Assembly: GCF_003026365.1 (NCBI RefSeq)
Contig: NZ_PYOM01000002.1
Location: 248,001 to 312,000 of the forward strand
Direction of reading: 5' to 3'
DNA: 64,000 nucleotides
Source: Photobacterium angustum
GTDB lineage: Bacteria > Pseudomonadota > Gammaproteobacteria > Enterobacterales > Vibrionaceae
Position 1 is the stretch's first letter. Each line of letters starts with the position of its first letter. Shown here in pieces: positions 19,421-28,904 of the stretch. The notes beneath the pieces are model-generated. The model saw only the letters and a list, made by a program, of their open reading frames with translations, made no database searches and was not told where the DNA came from. The translations under genes were made by a program, and so were the position numbers.

Positions 19421-20385
19421 TACCATGCCCCCATATCAGAAAAACACGCACGTAAGCGACCATCATCGAACGGAGTTAAGATCGGCGACTCTTGTTTACA
19501 GCGCGCCGATACACGATGACATCGATCTTGGTATGGACACCCCGTAGGTAAACGTAATAAGTTCGGCGGATTTCCAGGAATAGTCGGTAACTCCTCGCCT
19601 TCAGTATCTAAACGAGGGATAGCACGAAGTAAACCTTCGGTATAAGGATGGCTTGGTTGATAGTAGATATCATTGATCTTACCGTATTCCATCGTTCGAC
19701 CAGCATACATCACAAGTACCTTGTCGCAGCTTCCCGCAACAACACCAAGATCATGAGTGATCATAATGATTGAAGTATTGAAATCTTTCTTCAAATCATT
19801 CAGCAATTCCATAATCTGCGCTTGAACGGTTACATCAAGTGCTGTTGTCGGTTCATCAGCAATCAACAACTTAGGACGACACAATAACGCCATTGCGATC
19901 ATCACACGCTGGCGCATACCGCCTGAAAATTCATGTGGGTACATGCTAATCCGTTTACGTGCTTCTGGGATCTTAACCGCATCCAACATGCGAACAGACT
20001 CTTCAAACGCTTCAGACTTACTCATGTTTTTGTGCAGCATTAATACTTCCATGAGCTGATCGCTCACTTTCATATAAGGATTTAGCGATGTCATCGGGTC
20101 TTGGAAAATCATCGCGATTTGTTCTGCACGAATTTTATTTAGCGCCTTTTCAGGCATATTTAAAATTTCATTGCCTTCAAATTTAGCACTGCCACTGATC
20201 TTGCCGTTTTTAGCGAGTAAACCCATGATAGCAAAAACGGTTTGGCTTTTACCCGAACCTGATTCACCCACAATACCTAAGGTTTCACCAAGGTTAAGCG
20301 AGAAATTTAAGTCATTAACTGCAGTAACAATACCATCTGGGGTAGTAAATTCGACACGCAGATCTTTTACATCTAATAAGCTCAT
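19420..20385 (-). CDS. oppD: Oligopeptide ABC transporter ATP-binding protein OppD
   Basis: This 321-residue ATPase partners OppF. It shows Walker [10 protein letters not shown]-loop [12 protein letters not shown], signature FSGGMRQR, Walker B LLIADEP and the switch His (MITHD). The C-terminal [10 protein letters not shown] cysteine element is also present. The ATG has AAGGA seven bases upstream. It follows oppC after about 80 bp and overlaps oppF. Confidence 0.95.
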   Translation of the reverse strand: MSLLDVKDLRVEFTTPDGIVTAVNDLNFSLNLGETLGIVGESGSGKSQTVFAIMGLLAKNGKISGSAKFEGNEILNMPEKALNKIRAEQIAMIFQDPMTSLNPYMKVSDQLMEVLMLHKNMSKSEAFEESVRMLDAVKIPEARKRISMYPHEFSGGMRQRVMIAMALLCRPKLLIADEPTTALDVTVQAQIMELLNDLKKDFNTSIIMITHDLGVVAGSCDKVLVMYAGRTMEYGKINDIYYQPSHPYTEGLLRAIPRLDTEGEELPTIPGNPPNLLRLPTGCPYQDRCHRVSARCKQESPILTPFDDGRLRACFSDMGAW

Positions 20386-20465
20386 ATTACGTCCTTATAA
20401 ATGAAACTAAGCATTGGAAACTTTATTATTGTTAACCATTTTGTTTCTTGCCTTGCTTCATCCTC

Positions 20466-21380
20466 TTATCTATCTTTTGGATCTAATGCGTCACGTAGAC
20501 CGTCACCCACGTAGTTAAAACAGAACAATGTCACAACCATGAAGCTTGCAGGGAATATCAACTGCCAAATAGCCACTTCCATTGTTTGCGATCCTTCTTG
20601 TAACAGTGCGCCCCAACTAGTCATCGGCTCTTGTACCCCTAAGCCAAGGAAACTAAGGAAGGATTCAGTCAGAATCATTGACGGAACAAGTAATGTTGAG
20701 TAAACCGCCACAATACCTAATACGTTAGGCACAATATGACGAGTGATAATACGCCAGCGACTCACGCCGCAAACATGTGCGGCTTCAATAAACTCTTTGC
20801 CACGTAAAGACAGGGTTTGACCGCGAACAATACGGGCCATGTCGAGCCATGAAATGGCACCAATCGCAATAAAGATCAACATGATGTTACGACCAAAAAA
20901 CGTCACTAAAACAATCACGAAGAACATAAATGGGATTGAATATAAAATCTCTAGAATACGCATCATAACGCGATCAGTTCGACCGCCAATGAATCCCGAT
21001 GCAGCACCATATAGCGTACCAATCACCACCGCGACTAATGCACCTAAAATCCCGACCATCAGTGAGATCCGCCCACCAATTAGGGTTCGAGTATACAAGT
21101 CACGACCCAAACTATCAGTACCAAAAAAGTGTCCTTCAGCACCGAATGATGGCGCGGCATGTAGCGCATACCAGTCGGTATCATCAAACGCATATTGGCT
21201 AAACATTGGGCCAAAAATAACGGCAAAGGTAATTAAGAATAAAATCGCTAAAGAAATCATTGCCGCTTTATTTCGCATGAAACGCACACGCGCATCTTGC
21301 CATAAACTACGGCCTTCAATCTCCAAGTTTTCAGAAAAGTTCTCTAAGGCTTCTACACTATCTTTTTTCATTAACATCAT
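20466..21380 (-). CDS. oppC: Oligopeptide ABC transporter permease OppC
   Basis: OppC is an inner-membrane permease that pairs with OppB to form the peptide channel. The start at 21380 (MMLMKKDSVEALENFSENLE) matches the known N-terminus of OppC and has GAGG nine bases upstream. The longer reading frame to 21440 overlaps oppB and is not needed. Residues about 35-60 form the first membrane helix. The EAA-type loop (EFIEAAHVCGVSRWRIITRHIVPN) contacts the ATPases. The 13-bp gap to oppB indicates one transcript. Confidence 0.95.
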   Translation of the reverse strand: MMLMKKDSVEALENFSENLEIEGRSLWQDARVRFMRNKAAMISLAILFLITFAVIFGPMFSQYAFDDTDWYALHAAPSFGAEGHFFGTDSLGRDLYTRTLIGGRISLMVGILGALVAVVIGTLYGAASGFIGGRTDRVMMRILEILYSIPFMFFVIVLVTFFGRNIMLIFIAIGAISWLDMARIVRGQTLSLRGKEFIEAAHVCGVSRWRIITRHIVPNVLGIVAVYSTLLVPSMILTESFLSFLGLGVQEPMTSWGALLQEGSQTMEVAIWQLIFPASFMVVTLFCFNYVGDGLRDALDPKDR

Positions 21381-21393
21381 AATTATTAGCCTC

Positions 21394-22314
21394 TTAGTAA
21401 CGGATCTTAGGATCAATTGTTGCGAGAACAATATCCACAATGGCGTTAAAGATAATGGTTAATGAACCAATCAAAATAGTAATACCAAGTACTAAAGAAT
21501 AGTCACGGTTAAACGCTGCATTTACAAATAGCTTACCAATACCCGGTAAACCAAAAATGGTTTCGATAACGACAGAGCCCGTGATGATGCCAACAAAAGC
21601 AGGTCCCATATAAGAAACAACAGGAAGAAGTGCAGGCTTTAAAGCGTGCTTAATTACGATATAAGGGTAACTTAAACCTTTCGCACGCGCAGTTCGAATG
21701 AAGTTACTGTTTAACGTTTCAATCATGCTACCGCGAGTAATACGGGCAAACGTCGCGACATAAAGAAGCGCCATACCAAACATCGGTAGCAACATAAATT
21801 TTGTAGAACCGTCTTGCCACCCACCCGCAGGTAGCCACTGTAGCTTAATCGAGAAAATGTAGATAAGAACAGGTGCGAGAATAAAGGACGGCATGACCAC
21901 TCCCGCCATCGCAGTGGACATAATTGTATAATCGAGCCAAGTATTTTGTTTCAATGCCGCAATAGTACCAACAGCTACCCCCATCACTAACGCAAAAATA
22001 AAGGCGAAAAAGCCAATTTTTGCCGATACAGGTAAGGCTTTTGCCACCAACTCGTTAACAGTGAAATCTTTGTATTTAAAAGAAGGACCAAAATCACCTT
22101 GGACAATATTGCCAAGATAGGTGGTATATTGCTCTAAAACTGGTTTATCTAAGCCGTATTTCGCTTCGATATTTGCCATAACCTCTGGTGGAAGTGGACG
22201 ATCACTTGAAAAAGGATTTCCTGGCGCAAAACGCATCAAGAAGAAAGAAATTGTGATCAATACCAAGAGAGTCGGTATGGCTTCTAAAATCCGTTTAGCT
22301 ATGAATTTAAACAT
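21394..22314 (-). CDS. oppB: Oligopeptide ABC transporter permease OppB
   Basis: This 306-residue permease has the typical start MFKFIAKRILEAIPTLLVLI, six predicted membrane helices and the coupling-loop region FIRTARAKGLSYPYIVIKHALKP. Together with OppC it forms the translocation path. It lies 83 bp downstream of oppA, with a hairpin in the gap. Confidence 0.95.
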   Translation of the reverse strand: MFKFIAKRILEAIPTLLVLITISFFLMRFAPGNPFSSDRPLPPEVMANIEAKYGLDKPVLEQYTTYLGNIVQGDFGPSFKYKDFTVNELVAKALPVSAKIGFFAFIFALVMGVAVGTIAALKQNTWLDYTIMSTAMAGVVMPSFILAPVLIYIFSIKLQWLPAGGWQDGSTKFMLLPMFGMALLYVATFARITRGSMIETLNSNFIRTARAKGLSYPYIVIKHALKPALLPVVSYMGPAFVGIITGSVVIETIFGLPGIGKLFVNAAFNRDYSLVLGITILIGSLTIIFNAIVDIVLATIDPKIRY

Positions 22315-22346
22315 AAACGCTACCGTAATTGCTGTGAGTGCAAAGA

Positions 22347-22371
22347 GCAGCCTTCATTTCCCGAAGGCTGC
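22347..22371 (-). terminator. oppA-oppB intercistronic hairpin (partial terminator)
   Basis: GCAGCCTTC pairs with GAAGGCTGC around a seven-base loop. On the transcribed strand only a short TCTTT follows. It is better read as a leaky terminator or 3'-end stabiliser that lets OppA be made in excess over the membrane parts. Confidence 0.65.
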
Positions 22372-22397
22372 ATATTATTATTTTTATTTATCGCGAA

Positions 22398-24029
22398 TTA
22401 TTTCGCTTTGAAGTACATATCTTTTGAATAGATATTATCTTCTGGATTTTCCATTGGATACCCACCTAATTGTGGGTTAACCAAACGGGCATTAACATAG
22501 TGGTAGATCGGCATAATAGGCATATCTTCGGCTAGTTGCGCTTCTGCCTGTTTATAATCAGCCGCTCGCTGTGCGTCAGATTTTGCTAGAATTGCATCAT
22601 CGATCGCTTTGTCATATGCCACACTAGAGTATTTCGGGTAGTTTTGTGAGTGACCACTATGCATGATAGCTAGGAATGTTGATGCTTCGTTGTAATCACC
22701 ACACCAACCTGCACGCGACACGTCAAAGTTTCCTTGACGCTTAGAGTCTAGGTAACTTTTCCACTCTTGATTTTCAAGTACTGCTTTTACACCCAGTCCC
22801 TTTTTCCACATAGATGAAATTGCTACAGCAATTTTCTTATGGTTTTCAGAAGTGTTGTAAAGCAAGTTAAATTGAAGAGGGTTGTTTTGGTCGTAACCAG
22901 CCGCCTTTAAAAGTTCTTTTGCTTTAGCTAGACGCTGTTTCTGATCTAACTTCGAATATTCAGGCATATCAACTTCTAAACCATTGGTTGCCAATGGTGT
23001 AAAGTTGTAAGCTGGTGTCTCACCTTTACCTACAATAAATTTCGCCAATACGTCACGGTCAATCGCATATGACAATGCTTTACGTACATTTGCATCATCA
23101 AAAGGTTTACGTTTCGTATTAAATTCGTAGTAATAAGAACATAAATAAGGAGTGACTTTTACGTCTTGCGGATACTCTTTTTCAAGACGTTTAAAATGCT
23201 CATTTGGCATTTCATTAGTTATATCTAATTCACCTGCTAAAAAGCGGTTCATTCCAGCCACTTGGTTCTCTATTGGGAGGTATGTAACTTTATTAATAAC
23301 CGTATCTTTGTTATCCCAGTAATTATCGTTACGAGTCAGTACAATACGCTCGTTTACCACCCATTTATCTAACTTGTATGCACCGTTAGATACGTAATTA
23401 CCTACTTTCGTCCAATCATCACCAAACTTTTCAACTACTTTTTGGTTTACTGGTTTCATTGAAGTATGAACAAGCATGGATGCAAAGTAAGAGACTGGCT
23501 TATCTAATGTTACTTTTAAAGTATGTGTATCAACCGCTTCAACGCCTAATGTATCTGCTGGTTTTTTCCCTGCAATGATATCTTCAGCGTTTGCCATTGT
23601 TGTCATTTGAATATATGACGCGTAAGGAGATGCTGTTTTTGGATCCGCTAAACGGCGCCATGTATAAACAAAATCATCCGCAGTAACAGGATCACCATTA
23701 GACCATTTTGCATCTTCACGAAGGTGGAAGATCCAAGTTTTATTATCTGCTGTTTCCCACGACTTAGCGGCACCAGGTACTAAGTTACCTTTACTATCTT
23801 GGTTTACTAACCCTTCAAGTAAATCGCGAATAACATTTGATTCAGGTACACCTGATACTTTTTGCGGATCCAGCGATTCTGGCTCTGTTCCATTACCGCG
23901 AACAAGCTCTTGCTTATCAGCAAGTTTTACATCGGATGGGACTTGTGCCGCAAAAGAAGAAAAAGAAGTGGCGGCTACGGCAAAACTTGCACTCACCATG
24001 AGTGCTTGAGTGATTTTATTCTTGTACAT
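22398..24029 (-). CDS. oppA: Periplasmic oligopeptide-binding protein OppA
   Basis: This 543-residue protein has a Sec signal peptide (MYKNKITQALMVSASFAVAAT...SFAA). It belongs to the SBP_bac_5 family: RGNGTEPESLDPQKVSGVPESN at the start of the mature part, KWSNGDPVTADDFVYTWRR, and a C-terminal IMPIYHYVNARLV. It captures peptides in the periplasm and delivers them to OppBC. GGAG precedes the ATG. It is the first gene of oppABCDF; its promoter lies in the AT-rich region upstream of 24029. Confidence 0.95.
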   Translation of the reverse strand: MYKNKITQALMVSASFAVAATSFSSFAAQVPSDVKLADKQELVRGNGTEPESLDPQKVSGVPESNVIRDLLEGLVNQDSKGNLVPGAAKSWETADNKTWIFHLREDAKWSNGDPVTADDFVYTWRRLADPKTASPYASYIQMTTMANAEDIIAGKKPADTLGVEAVDTHTLKVTLDKPVSYFASMLVHTSMKPVNQKVVEKFGDDWTKVGNYVSNGAYKLDKWVVNERIVLTRNDNYWDNKDTVINKVTYLPIENQVAGMNRFLAGELDITNEMPNEHFKRLEKEYPQDVKVTPYLCSYYYEFNTKRKPFDDANVRKALSYAIDRDVLAKFIVGKGETPAYNFTPLATNGLEVDMPEYSKLDQKQRLAKAKELLKAAGYDQNNPLQFNLLYNTSENHKKIAVAISSMWKKGLGVKAVLENQEWKSYLDSKRQGNFDVSRAGWCGDYNEASTFLAIMHSGHSQNYPKYSSVAYDKAIDDAILAKSDAQRAADYKQAEAQLAEDMPIMPIYHYVNARLVNPQLGGYPMENPEDNIYSKDMYFKAK

Positions 24030-24426
24030 GCATTACTCCAATACATCAGTTTATAACGTCCGTGACGTTCTTCATTTGGCTATTTTAAATAGCTTTATTG
24101 GCTAGTTTTTATCCTAAAACAGGCCAATCAAACCGAAGAATTATTCAAAACGTTACCAGAACATAACTATATTTACCATATTTTAACAATTGAAAGCTTC
24201 TTTATGCTAAGAAGATCACTATTAATTAGTTTTTAACACTATTAATAACAATGTAATTAACGTTTCATTTTTATAAACACTTAAAAAACAGAAAATAACA
24301 CTACATAAAACCAATAAATAGCCTAATAAGCAGTAAATAAACTCAAATAAAACCAAAACGACAGATCATAAAACCACAAAACAAAACATTTTCACAACAT
24401 TGTGTTTACATTTTTATTTCACGCAC
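24030..24426. other. AT-rich region upstream of oppA
   Basis: About 400 bp without a credible ORF. The opp promoter must be here. I cannot fix its elements and see no clear regulator site. Confidence 0.5.
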
Positions 24427-24457
24427 AAAAAAGCACCGATACTATCGATGCTTTTTT
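24427..24457 (-). terminator. Terminator after the 54-residue gene
   Basis: AAAAAAGCA and CGAT pair with ATCG and TGCTTTTTT around ACT, with one mismatched pair. It lies about 20 bp past the stop of the minus-strand gene at 24478-24642. Confidence 0.8.
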
Positions 24458-24477
24458 ATACAAATGTTATAGGGGAA

Positions 24478-24642
24478 TTACTTGTTTTCGCTATCTAATT
24501 TAATCAATTGTTTATCGTCATTTACTGATTGTTCTCTTTGCTCTAATAGCAATTGTGAATCATCATCCTCTGGCTGATCTGTCATGCCAATATCATGCAT
24601 AATTTGTTTCATTTTCTTATTAGATACGCGTCTGTGCTTCAT
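24478..24642 (-). CDS. Small hypothetical protein (54 residues)
   Basis: I start this at 24642 because GGAGGG lies four to five bases upstream of that ATG, a very strong ribosome-binding site. The same frame is open further upstream, but without such a site. The product begins MKHRRVSNKKMKQIMHDIGM and continues into an acidic, Gln-rich, probably disordered tail. There is no signal peptide or membrane segment, and I do not recognise a family. It is monocistronic with its own terminator. The coding call rests on ribosome-binding site, start and terminator. Confidence 0.6.
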   Translation of the reverse strand: MKHRRVSNKKMKQIMHDIGMTDQPEDDDSQLLLEQREQSVNDDKQLIKLDSENK

Positions 24643-24990
24643 TGAACCCTCCGCTGTCAAGCTATGCCAGTAGACCTCAATTACCACTTGTTCTGCTTGG
24701 TCTAACACCAGCAACCAATTTCTATTTAATAACTAACCGCATTTAAAATATGGCACACATCTACGCAGTTCGCCTCTAATCTGTCATAAAACTTTATTTC
24801 TTATTTTTTAAATAACTAAAAATGATTAACAATTTTACTGATAGATAGTTTTATTATATCGACATATTTATCCATAATTTCACATACAAAACATAAAAAA
24901 GAGGGGTAATATTATTAATGTAAAGTATTTATGCTTAGTTTTAAAAATATTAAAAAATAACCCCCTTCAATTCCATTTAAAGAGTATTTT
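24643..24990. other. Non-coding interval
   Basis: About 350 bp of AT-rich sequence. It should hold the promoter of the 54-residue gene (minus) and of the short ORF at 24991 (plus). Nothing else is recognisable. Confidence 0.5.
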
Positions 24991-25104
24991 ATGAGACCAG
25001 TAGGTTGTGCGTCACGCCCAAGTCCATCACGTTTTCGCCCTAATTACGTACCATCTAGCGTGATAACACGTGATAAGAACAAGAAGAATAACCAATCACA
25101 ATAA
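24991..25104 (+). CDS. Possible small basic protein (37 residues)
   Basis: ATG at 24991 opens 37 codons reading MRPVGCASRPSPSRFRPNYV and a basic, polar end (ITRDKNKKNNQSQ), with TAA at 25102. A weak AAAGAG lies about eight bases upstream, and a good terminator follows within 30 bp. It stands alone on the plus strand, and its Ser/Pro/Arg composition differs from random AT-rich ORFs here. It could be a small protein or chance. I know no family. Confidence 0.4.
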   Translation: MRPVGCASRPSPSRFRPNYVPSSVITRDKNKKNNQSQ

Positions 25105-25129
25105 CCTATAACCATCTACTGTTTTATAA

Positions 25130-25165
25130 GTAAAAAAAAGGAGCCTTTCGGCTCCTTTTATTTTT
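25130..25165. terminator. Bidirectional terminator (moaE / short ORF)
   Basis: AAGGAGCC pairs with GGCTCCTT around a four-base loop, with A-runs on one side and T-runs on the other. Confidence 0.85.
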
Positions 25166-25174
25166 ATTCATTCG

Positions 25175-25621
25175 CTAGTTCCAGCGATCAGCGGCTGATG
25201 TATCCGTTTCTCGAGCATCTACCCAACGGCTTTGCTCTGGTGTTTGTTCTTTTTTCCAAAAAGGTGCACGGGTTTTTAAAAAATCCATAATGAACTCACA
25301 CGCTTCAAAAGCAGCGCCACGGTGAGCACTTGTTACGCCCACAAACACAATCTGATCACCTAATGCTAAATCACCTACACGGTGAATAACACGAGTTTTA
25401 AGCAATGGCCAACGTTGGTATGCTTGATCAACAATCTCTTGAAGCGATTTTTCCGTCATTCCAGGGTAATGCTCTAAAGATAGCCCCGTCACGGCATCAC
25501 CTTGATTAAAGTCACGTACTTTACCGATAAAAGTTACAACAGCGCCAGCTTCAGTGCCTTCTGCTAATTTTTCATATTCATCAGCAACCGAGAAATCATC
25601 AAACTGAACAGAAATCATCAC
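25175..25621 (-). CDS. moaE: Molybdopterin synthase catalytic subunit MoaE
   Basis: MoaE converts cyclic pyranopterin monophosphate to molybdopterin, with sulfur supplied by MoaD thiocarboxylate. This 148-residue protein shows GAVVTFIGKVRDFNQG, HRVGDLALGDQIVFVGV, HRGAAFEACEFIMDFLK and the lysine-rich FWKKE active-site segment, all typical of MoaE. The start is 25621 (or the next Met at 25618). It directly abuts moaD and ends the operon before a terminator. Confidence 0.95.
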   Translation of the reverse strand: MMISVQFDDFSVADEYEKLAEGTEAGAVVTFIGKVRDFNQGDAVTGLSLEHYPGMTEKSLQEIVDQAYQRWPLLKTRVIHRVGDLALGDQIVFVGVTSAHRGAAFEACEFIMDFLKTRAPFWKKEQTPEQSRWVDARETDTSAADRWN

Positions 25622-25867
25622 TTATCCCCCTGTTACTGGTGGAAAAAATGCTACTTCATCACCATCGGTTAATGGCGTATCTAGTGAACAAATAGTTTGA
25701 TTGACAGCAACAAGTAACTTGCCTGATTCTAATGCCAATTGCCATTTGTCGCCACGTGTTGCCAATGCCTCACGTAACGCATCAGCATTAGAATAAACCG
25801 CGTCAACTTCAAGGCTATCAGTACCTACAAGTTCTTTTACTTGTGCAAAAAAGAGAACCTTAATCAT
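25622..25867 (-). CDS. moaD: Molybdopterin synthase sulfur carrier subunit MoaD
   Basis: This 81-residue ubiquitin-like protein ends in PPVTGG. The C-terminal Gly-Gly is adenylated and thiocarboxylated so that MoaD can donate sulfur within the MoaDE complex. It overlaps the end of moaC by four bases (ATGA) and abuts moaE. Confidence 0.95.
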   Translation of the reverse strand: MIKVLFFAQVKELVGTDSLEVDAVYSNADALREALATRGDKWQLALESGKLLVAVNQTICSLDTPLTDGDEVAFFPPVTGG

Positions 25868-26343
25868 GCTTCTACCTTAAAGTGACCTGATTTACCGCCT
25901 GTTTTTTCTAAAAGACGCACTTGGCTAATCACCATATCTTTTTGTACTGCTTTACACATATCGTAAATCGTTAATGCGGTAACAGAAGCTGCTGTTAATG
26001 CTTCCATCTCTACACCCGTCTTACCCGCTAGCTTACAACAAGACTCAATACGCACTTTGTTTTCAGCAGGAATCGCTTCTAACTGTACTTCAACTTTCGA
26101 AAGTAGCAACGGATGACAAAGTGGGATCAGATCCCAGGTTTTTTTCGCCGCTTGAATGCCAGCAATACGCGCTGTCGCGAACACATCACCTTTATGGTGC
26201 TGACCTGACACAATAAGCTCTAATGTTTCGGCTGCCATGTGAACAAAAGCTTCTGCGCGCGCTTCACGAACGGTTTCTGCTTTAGCAGAAACATCAACCA
26301 TGTTGGCTTCACCTGATGCATTAATATGTGTAAATTGATTCAT
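25864..26343 (-). CDS. moaC: Cyclic pyranopterin monophosphate synthase MoaC
   Basis: MoaC acts after MoaA and makes cyclic pyranopterin monophosphate. This 159-residue protein shows [38 protein letters not shown] and the C-terminal KTGGKSGHF, so the catalytic regions are intact. GAGG lies upstream of the ATG. It follows moaA after 90 bp, a gap in which other enterics and vibrios often have moaB. No moaB is present here. Confidence 0.95.
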   Translation of the reverse strand: MNQFTHINASGEANMVDVSAKAETVREARAEAFVHMAAETLELIVSGQHHKGDVFATARIAGIQAAKKTWDLIPLCHPLLLSKVEVQLEAIPAENKVRIESCCKLAGKTGVEMEALTAASVTALTIYDMCKAVQKDMVISQVRLLEKTGGKSGHFKVEA

Positions 26344-26433
26344 TATTTAATCGTTCCTCAACGAAGCGATACGGAGCCTAGTAGAGATATGTATCTCAAC
26401 TAAGCTCAATAAAAGTAGGAAAAGTAGACTGAA

Positions 26434-27423
26434 TTAACCGCCAATGGATGCTAGGTTTGGCGTCATACCTGTTTTGCCTTCATCCAAGAAATGGCTAACC
26501 GCTTTTTCACCCAGCCCAGCTTGAATACGTGCAATTAATGATTCTTTTTGATCATCACTTGCCAGTAAATCACGCAACTCAACACCTTGTTCACCAAACA
26601 AACAAAGATGTAATTTGCCTTTCGCAGAAATTCGTAAACGGTTGCAGCTTTGACAGAAATTCTTTTCGTAAGGCATGATCAAGCCAATTTCGCCCATATA
26701 ATCGGGGTGACAAAAAACTTGTGCTGGGCCGTCATTACTACCTTTAATTTTCAGTAGCCAACCATTAGCGATCAAATGATTACGAATACTCACCCCTGAA
26801 AGGTGATGGTTTTGAAAAAGACTGTCCATTTCGCCAGTTTGCATCAATTCGATAAAACGTAATTGAATTGGGCGAGTTTTAATCCACTCTAAAAACTTAG
26901 GTAGTTCATGTGAATTAAGGTCTTTAAGAAGTACCGTATTAATTTTAACTTGCTCAAAACCGGCATCAAAAGCCGCATCAATACCATCCATTACCTGATG
27001 GAACATATTCTCACCGGTAATTTGATAAAACATCTTAGGATCAAGGCTATCAACACTGACATTGATATGCGTTAAGCCAGCATCGCGCCATTCGTGGACG
27101 TGCTTAGCCATACGATAACCATTAGTGGTTGTCGCTACTTTATTGATCCCAGGGATTTCAGCTACCGTTTTGATGATATCAGTAAAATCACGACGTAAAC
27201 TCGGCTCACCACCTGTGATACGTATTTTACTGGTGCCACACTCAGCAAACGCTGAGGCAACTCGCTGAATCTCATCCAATGTTAAAAAGGAAGGTTTTTT
27301 CTTTTCTGTTGGATGATAGCCATCTGGCAAGCAATAGGTACATTTGAAGTTACAGACATCTGTAACAGAGAGTCGTAAGTAATAAAACTTACGATGGAAA
27401 CTATCTTCTAATTGTTTCGCCAC
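26434..27423 (-). CDS. moaA: GTP 3',8-cyclase MoaA
   Basis: This radical-SAM enzyme starts molybdenum-cofactor synthesis from GTP. The N-terminal cluster is CNFKCTYC, the C-terminal cluster is [18 protein letters not shown], and the conserved Gly-Gly terminus is present. I use the GTG at 27423, which gives 329 residues as in E. coli, with AAAGG six bases upstream. The longer TTG start at 27438 would place the start inside the riboswitch 3' arm. It heads moaACDE and sits just behind a Moco riboswitch. Confidence 0.95.
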   Translation of the reverse strand: MAKQLEDSFHRKFYYLRLSVTDVCNFKCTYCLPDGYHPTEKKKPSFLTLDEIQRVASAFAECGTSKIRITGGEPSLRRDFTDIIKTVAEIPGINKVATTTNGYRMAKHVHEWRDAGLTHINVSVDSLDPKMFYQITGENMFHQVMDGIDAAFDAGFEQVKINTVLLKDLNSHELPKFLEWIKTRPIQLRFIELMQTGEMDSLFQNHHLSGVSIRNHLIANGWLLKIKGSNDGPAQVFCHPDYMGEIGLIMPYEKNFCQSCNRLRISAKGKLHLCLFGEQGVELRDLLASDDQKESLIARIQAGLGEKAVSHFLDEGKTGMTPNLASIGG

Positions 27424-27429
27424 GGAACA

Positions 27430-27575
27430 CCTTTCCAAATACGGGAGGTCAATTCATTTCTAAATAAACCCTGGTGACAAATCGTCACTGGCATTAATCA
27501 CCTATCAACTTTTGAACGTATATATTAATGTTCAACATCTCTTAGTAACTTAGTGAAAAATGCTCGGAGTTATGG
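27430..27575 (-). promoter_or_regulatory. Molybdenum-cofactor (Moco RNA) riboswitch upstream of moaA
   Basis: Read on the minus strand, the 5' side has AACTCCGAGC, the middle has TGTCACCAGGG, and the 3' arm reads ACCTCCCGTATTTGGAAAGG. As I remember it, the E. coli moaA leader has nearly the same CCTCCCGTATCTGGAAAGGTG and GCCACCAGGG elements. The 3' arm contains the moaA ribosome-binding site, so cofactor binding would hide it and lower translation. Boundaries are approximate. Confidence 0.85.
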
Positions 27576-27765
27576 CAGTTATGCAAAGCAAATCGTTCCT
27601 TGAGAGAATATTACACAACAGCATTTCTTAATATAAAAGTATCAGAGTTTTTCCATATTTGACAAATATTGGAAAAAAACAGTCTGTATTCTACCTTTCG
27701 AGTAGGATCACGACAATACTAGTTAATAATTTAGGCCGCAATTGACCAATAAAAGTGAGGATATT

Positions 27766-27993
27766 ATGGCAAATATAATGGAATCGGCTTCAATCGAAGA
27801 TATCGCGCTCTATTTACAACGAGAAGATGGTATTGATGCAGACTCAGCACAAAGTGCTGCACAACAAGTCGTTGATGGTTTTATAGATATGCGTGATAAA
27901 GGACTCATAAAAGGTTGGTATTTTGATGAGTTAGGTCATTTAGAACTGCTTCCTACCGAATCGGCATTATCAATAATTGAGCGTCAAAAATGA
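27766..27993 (+). CDS. Hypothetical protein (75 residues)
   Basis: ATG at 27766 is preceded by GTGAGG with good spacing. The frame also opens at a TTG (27742), but without such a site. The product (MANIMESASIEDIALYLQRE...) is acidic and soluble, probably mostly helical, with a possible winged-helix-like end (KGLIKGWYFDELGHLEL). It has no signal peptide or cysteines. I do not recognise a family. It is divergent from moaA. Confidence 0.65.
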   Translation: MANIMESASIEDIALYLQREDGIDADSAQSAAQQVVDGFIDMRDKGLIKGWYFDELGHLELLPTESALSIIERQK

Positions 27994-28206
27994 CACCAAT
28001 CTAATGTGATTTTGCAAATGTTGATTTTCAAACTGCAATCAATATTAAGTCTGATTAACTTAATTTTGAGTCAAGAATGGGCGTACTCCGATTAAAAAGC
28101 TCATGAAGTCAACGACAAAGCCATGTGAACGCCTTAGCTTTTAGTCGGCATCAGTTTTGCAATGTCTATATAACTAGGCATTGTAAATCTTGTTATGGAG
28201 TGCATT
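27994..28206. other. Non-coding interval of unknown nature
   Basis: About 210 bp between the 75-residue gene and the Lon-like gene, with no ORF and no terminator-like hairpin. The part 28080-28165 is less AT-rich than usual for intergenic DNA here and could be a small RNA or a decayed element. I could not match it to anything. Confidence 0.35.
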
Positions 28207-28782
28207 ATGGCTAAAGTATTACCACTACTTTTTCAAAAGCGCCATGTTCTTCCTTCTGGTCGGATGCAAATTTATATCTCACCTGTAGATCAAACACCTA
28301 CCCTGAAAGCTGCACTCGCTTCAACAGATGGGTTAGGCATCTGTATGTATAGCGACAAAAAGGAAGCTCAACATTTATTTCATATCGGTACTCGTGTCAC
28401 GATTGATGATTTCAATCAAGAAAGAGGCTCTCAGTTAATAAAGCTTACCGTTTCGGGTCATAACAATTTTAAGATCCAATCGATAAAACAAACAACAGAC
28501 GGTGTATTTTGGGGAGAGACAACGTCTTTACCCTGCTGGGAAGAGATAACAATCAATAAAGAACAACAATTACTTGCGATTCGTCTAAAGAAAATGTTTG
28601 AAAAATTCCCTGATCTTGATGAACTCTACAAATGCAAAGACTTCAATAACCTCAGCTGGTTATGTCAACGTTGGTTAGAAATATTACCGTTACCTACTGT
28701 CGATAAGCAGCATTTACTTAATAAGCCAACTTGTTTGAATACATACGATTATTTAATGAGCATGATAAAAACAAGTCACTAA
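28207..28782 (+). CDS. Lon N-terminal (substrate-binding) domain protein
   Basis: A 191-residue protein starting at the second ATG (28207), which has GGAG seven bases upstream. The in-frame ATG at 28195 lacks one. The sequence LPLLFQKRHVLPSGRMQIYIS, followed by GLGICMYSDK, IGTRVTIDDF and KLTVSGHNNFKI, has the layout of the LON substrate-binding (PUA-like) fold. No ATPase or protease domain follows. Such stand-alone proteins occur in Vibrionaceae; their role is unclear, perhaps binding proteins or peptides. Its neighbours give no functional hint. Confidence 0.75.
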   Translation: MAKVLPLLFQKRHVLPSGRMQIYISPVDQTPTLKAALASTDGLGICMYSDKKEAQHLFHIGTRVTIDDFNQERGSQLIKLTVSGHNNFKIQSIKQTTDGVFWGETTSLPCWEEITINKEQQLLAIRLKKMFEKFPDLDELYKCKDFNNLSWLCQRWLEILPLPTVDKQHLLNKPTCLNTYDYLMSMIKTSH

Positions 28783-28904
28783 ACTCTTTATGTGAGATAT
28801 CACAGGTAATTTACACAGCAACAAATGCAACACAATACTTTATTTGCTAATCTGATTTCTTATAAAAATACTACACAGCCTACACTGTGCTTAAGGCAGA
28901 TAAA

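Noticed and set aside
20466..21440. Longer oppC starting at 21440
   Set aside because: The extra 20 residues overlap oppB and do not match OppC. The start at 21380 has a ribosome-binding site and the family N-terminus.
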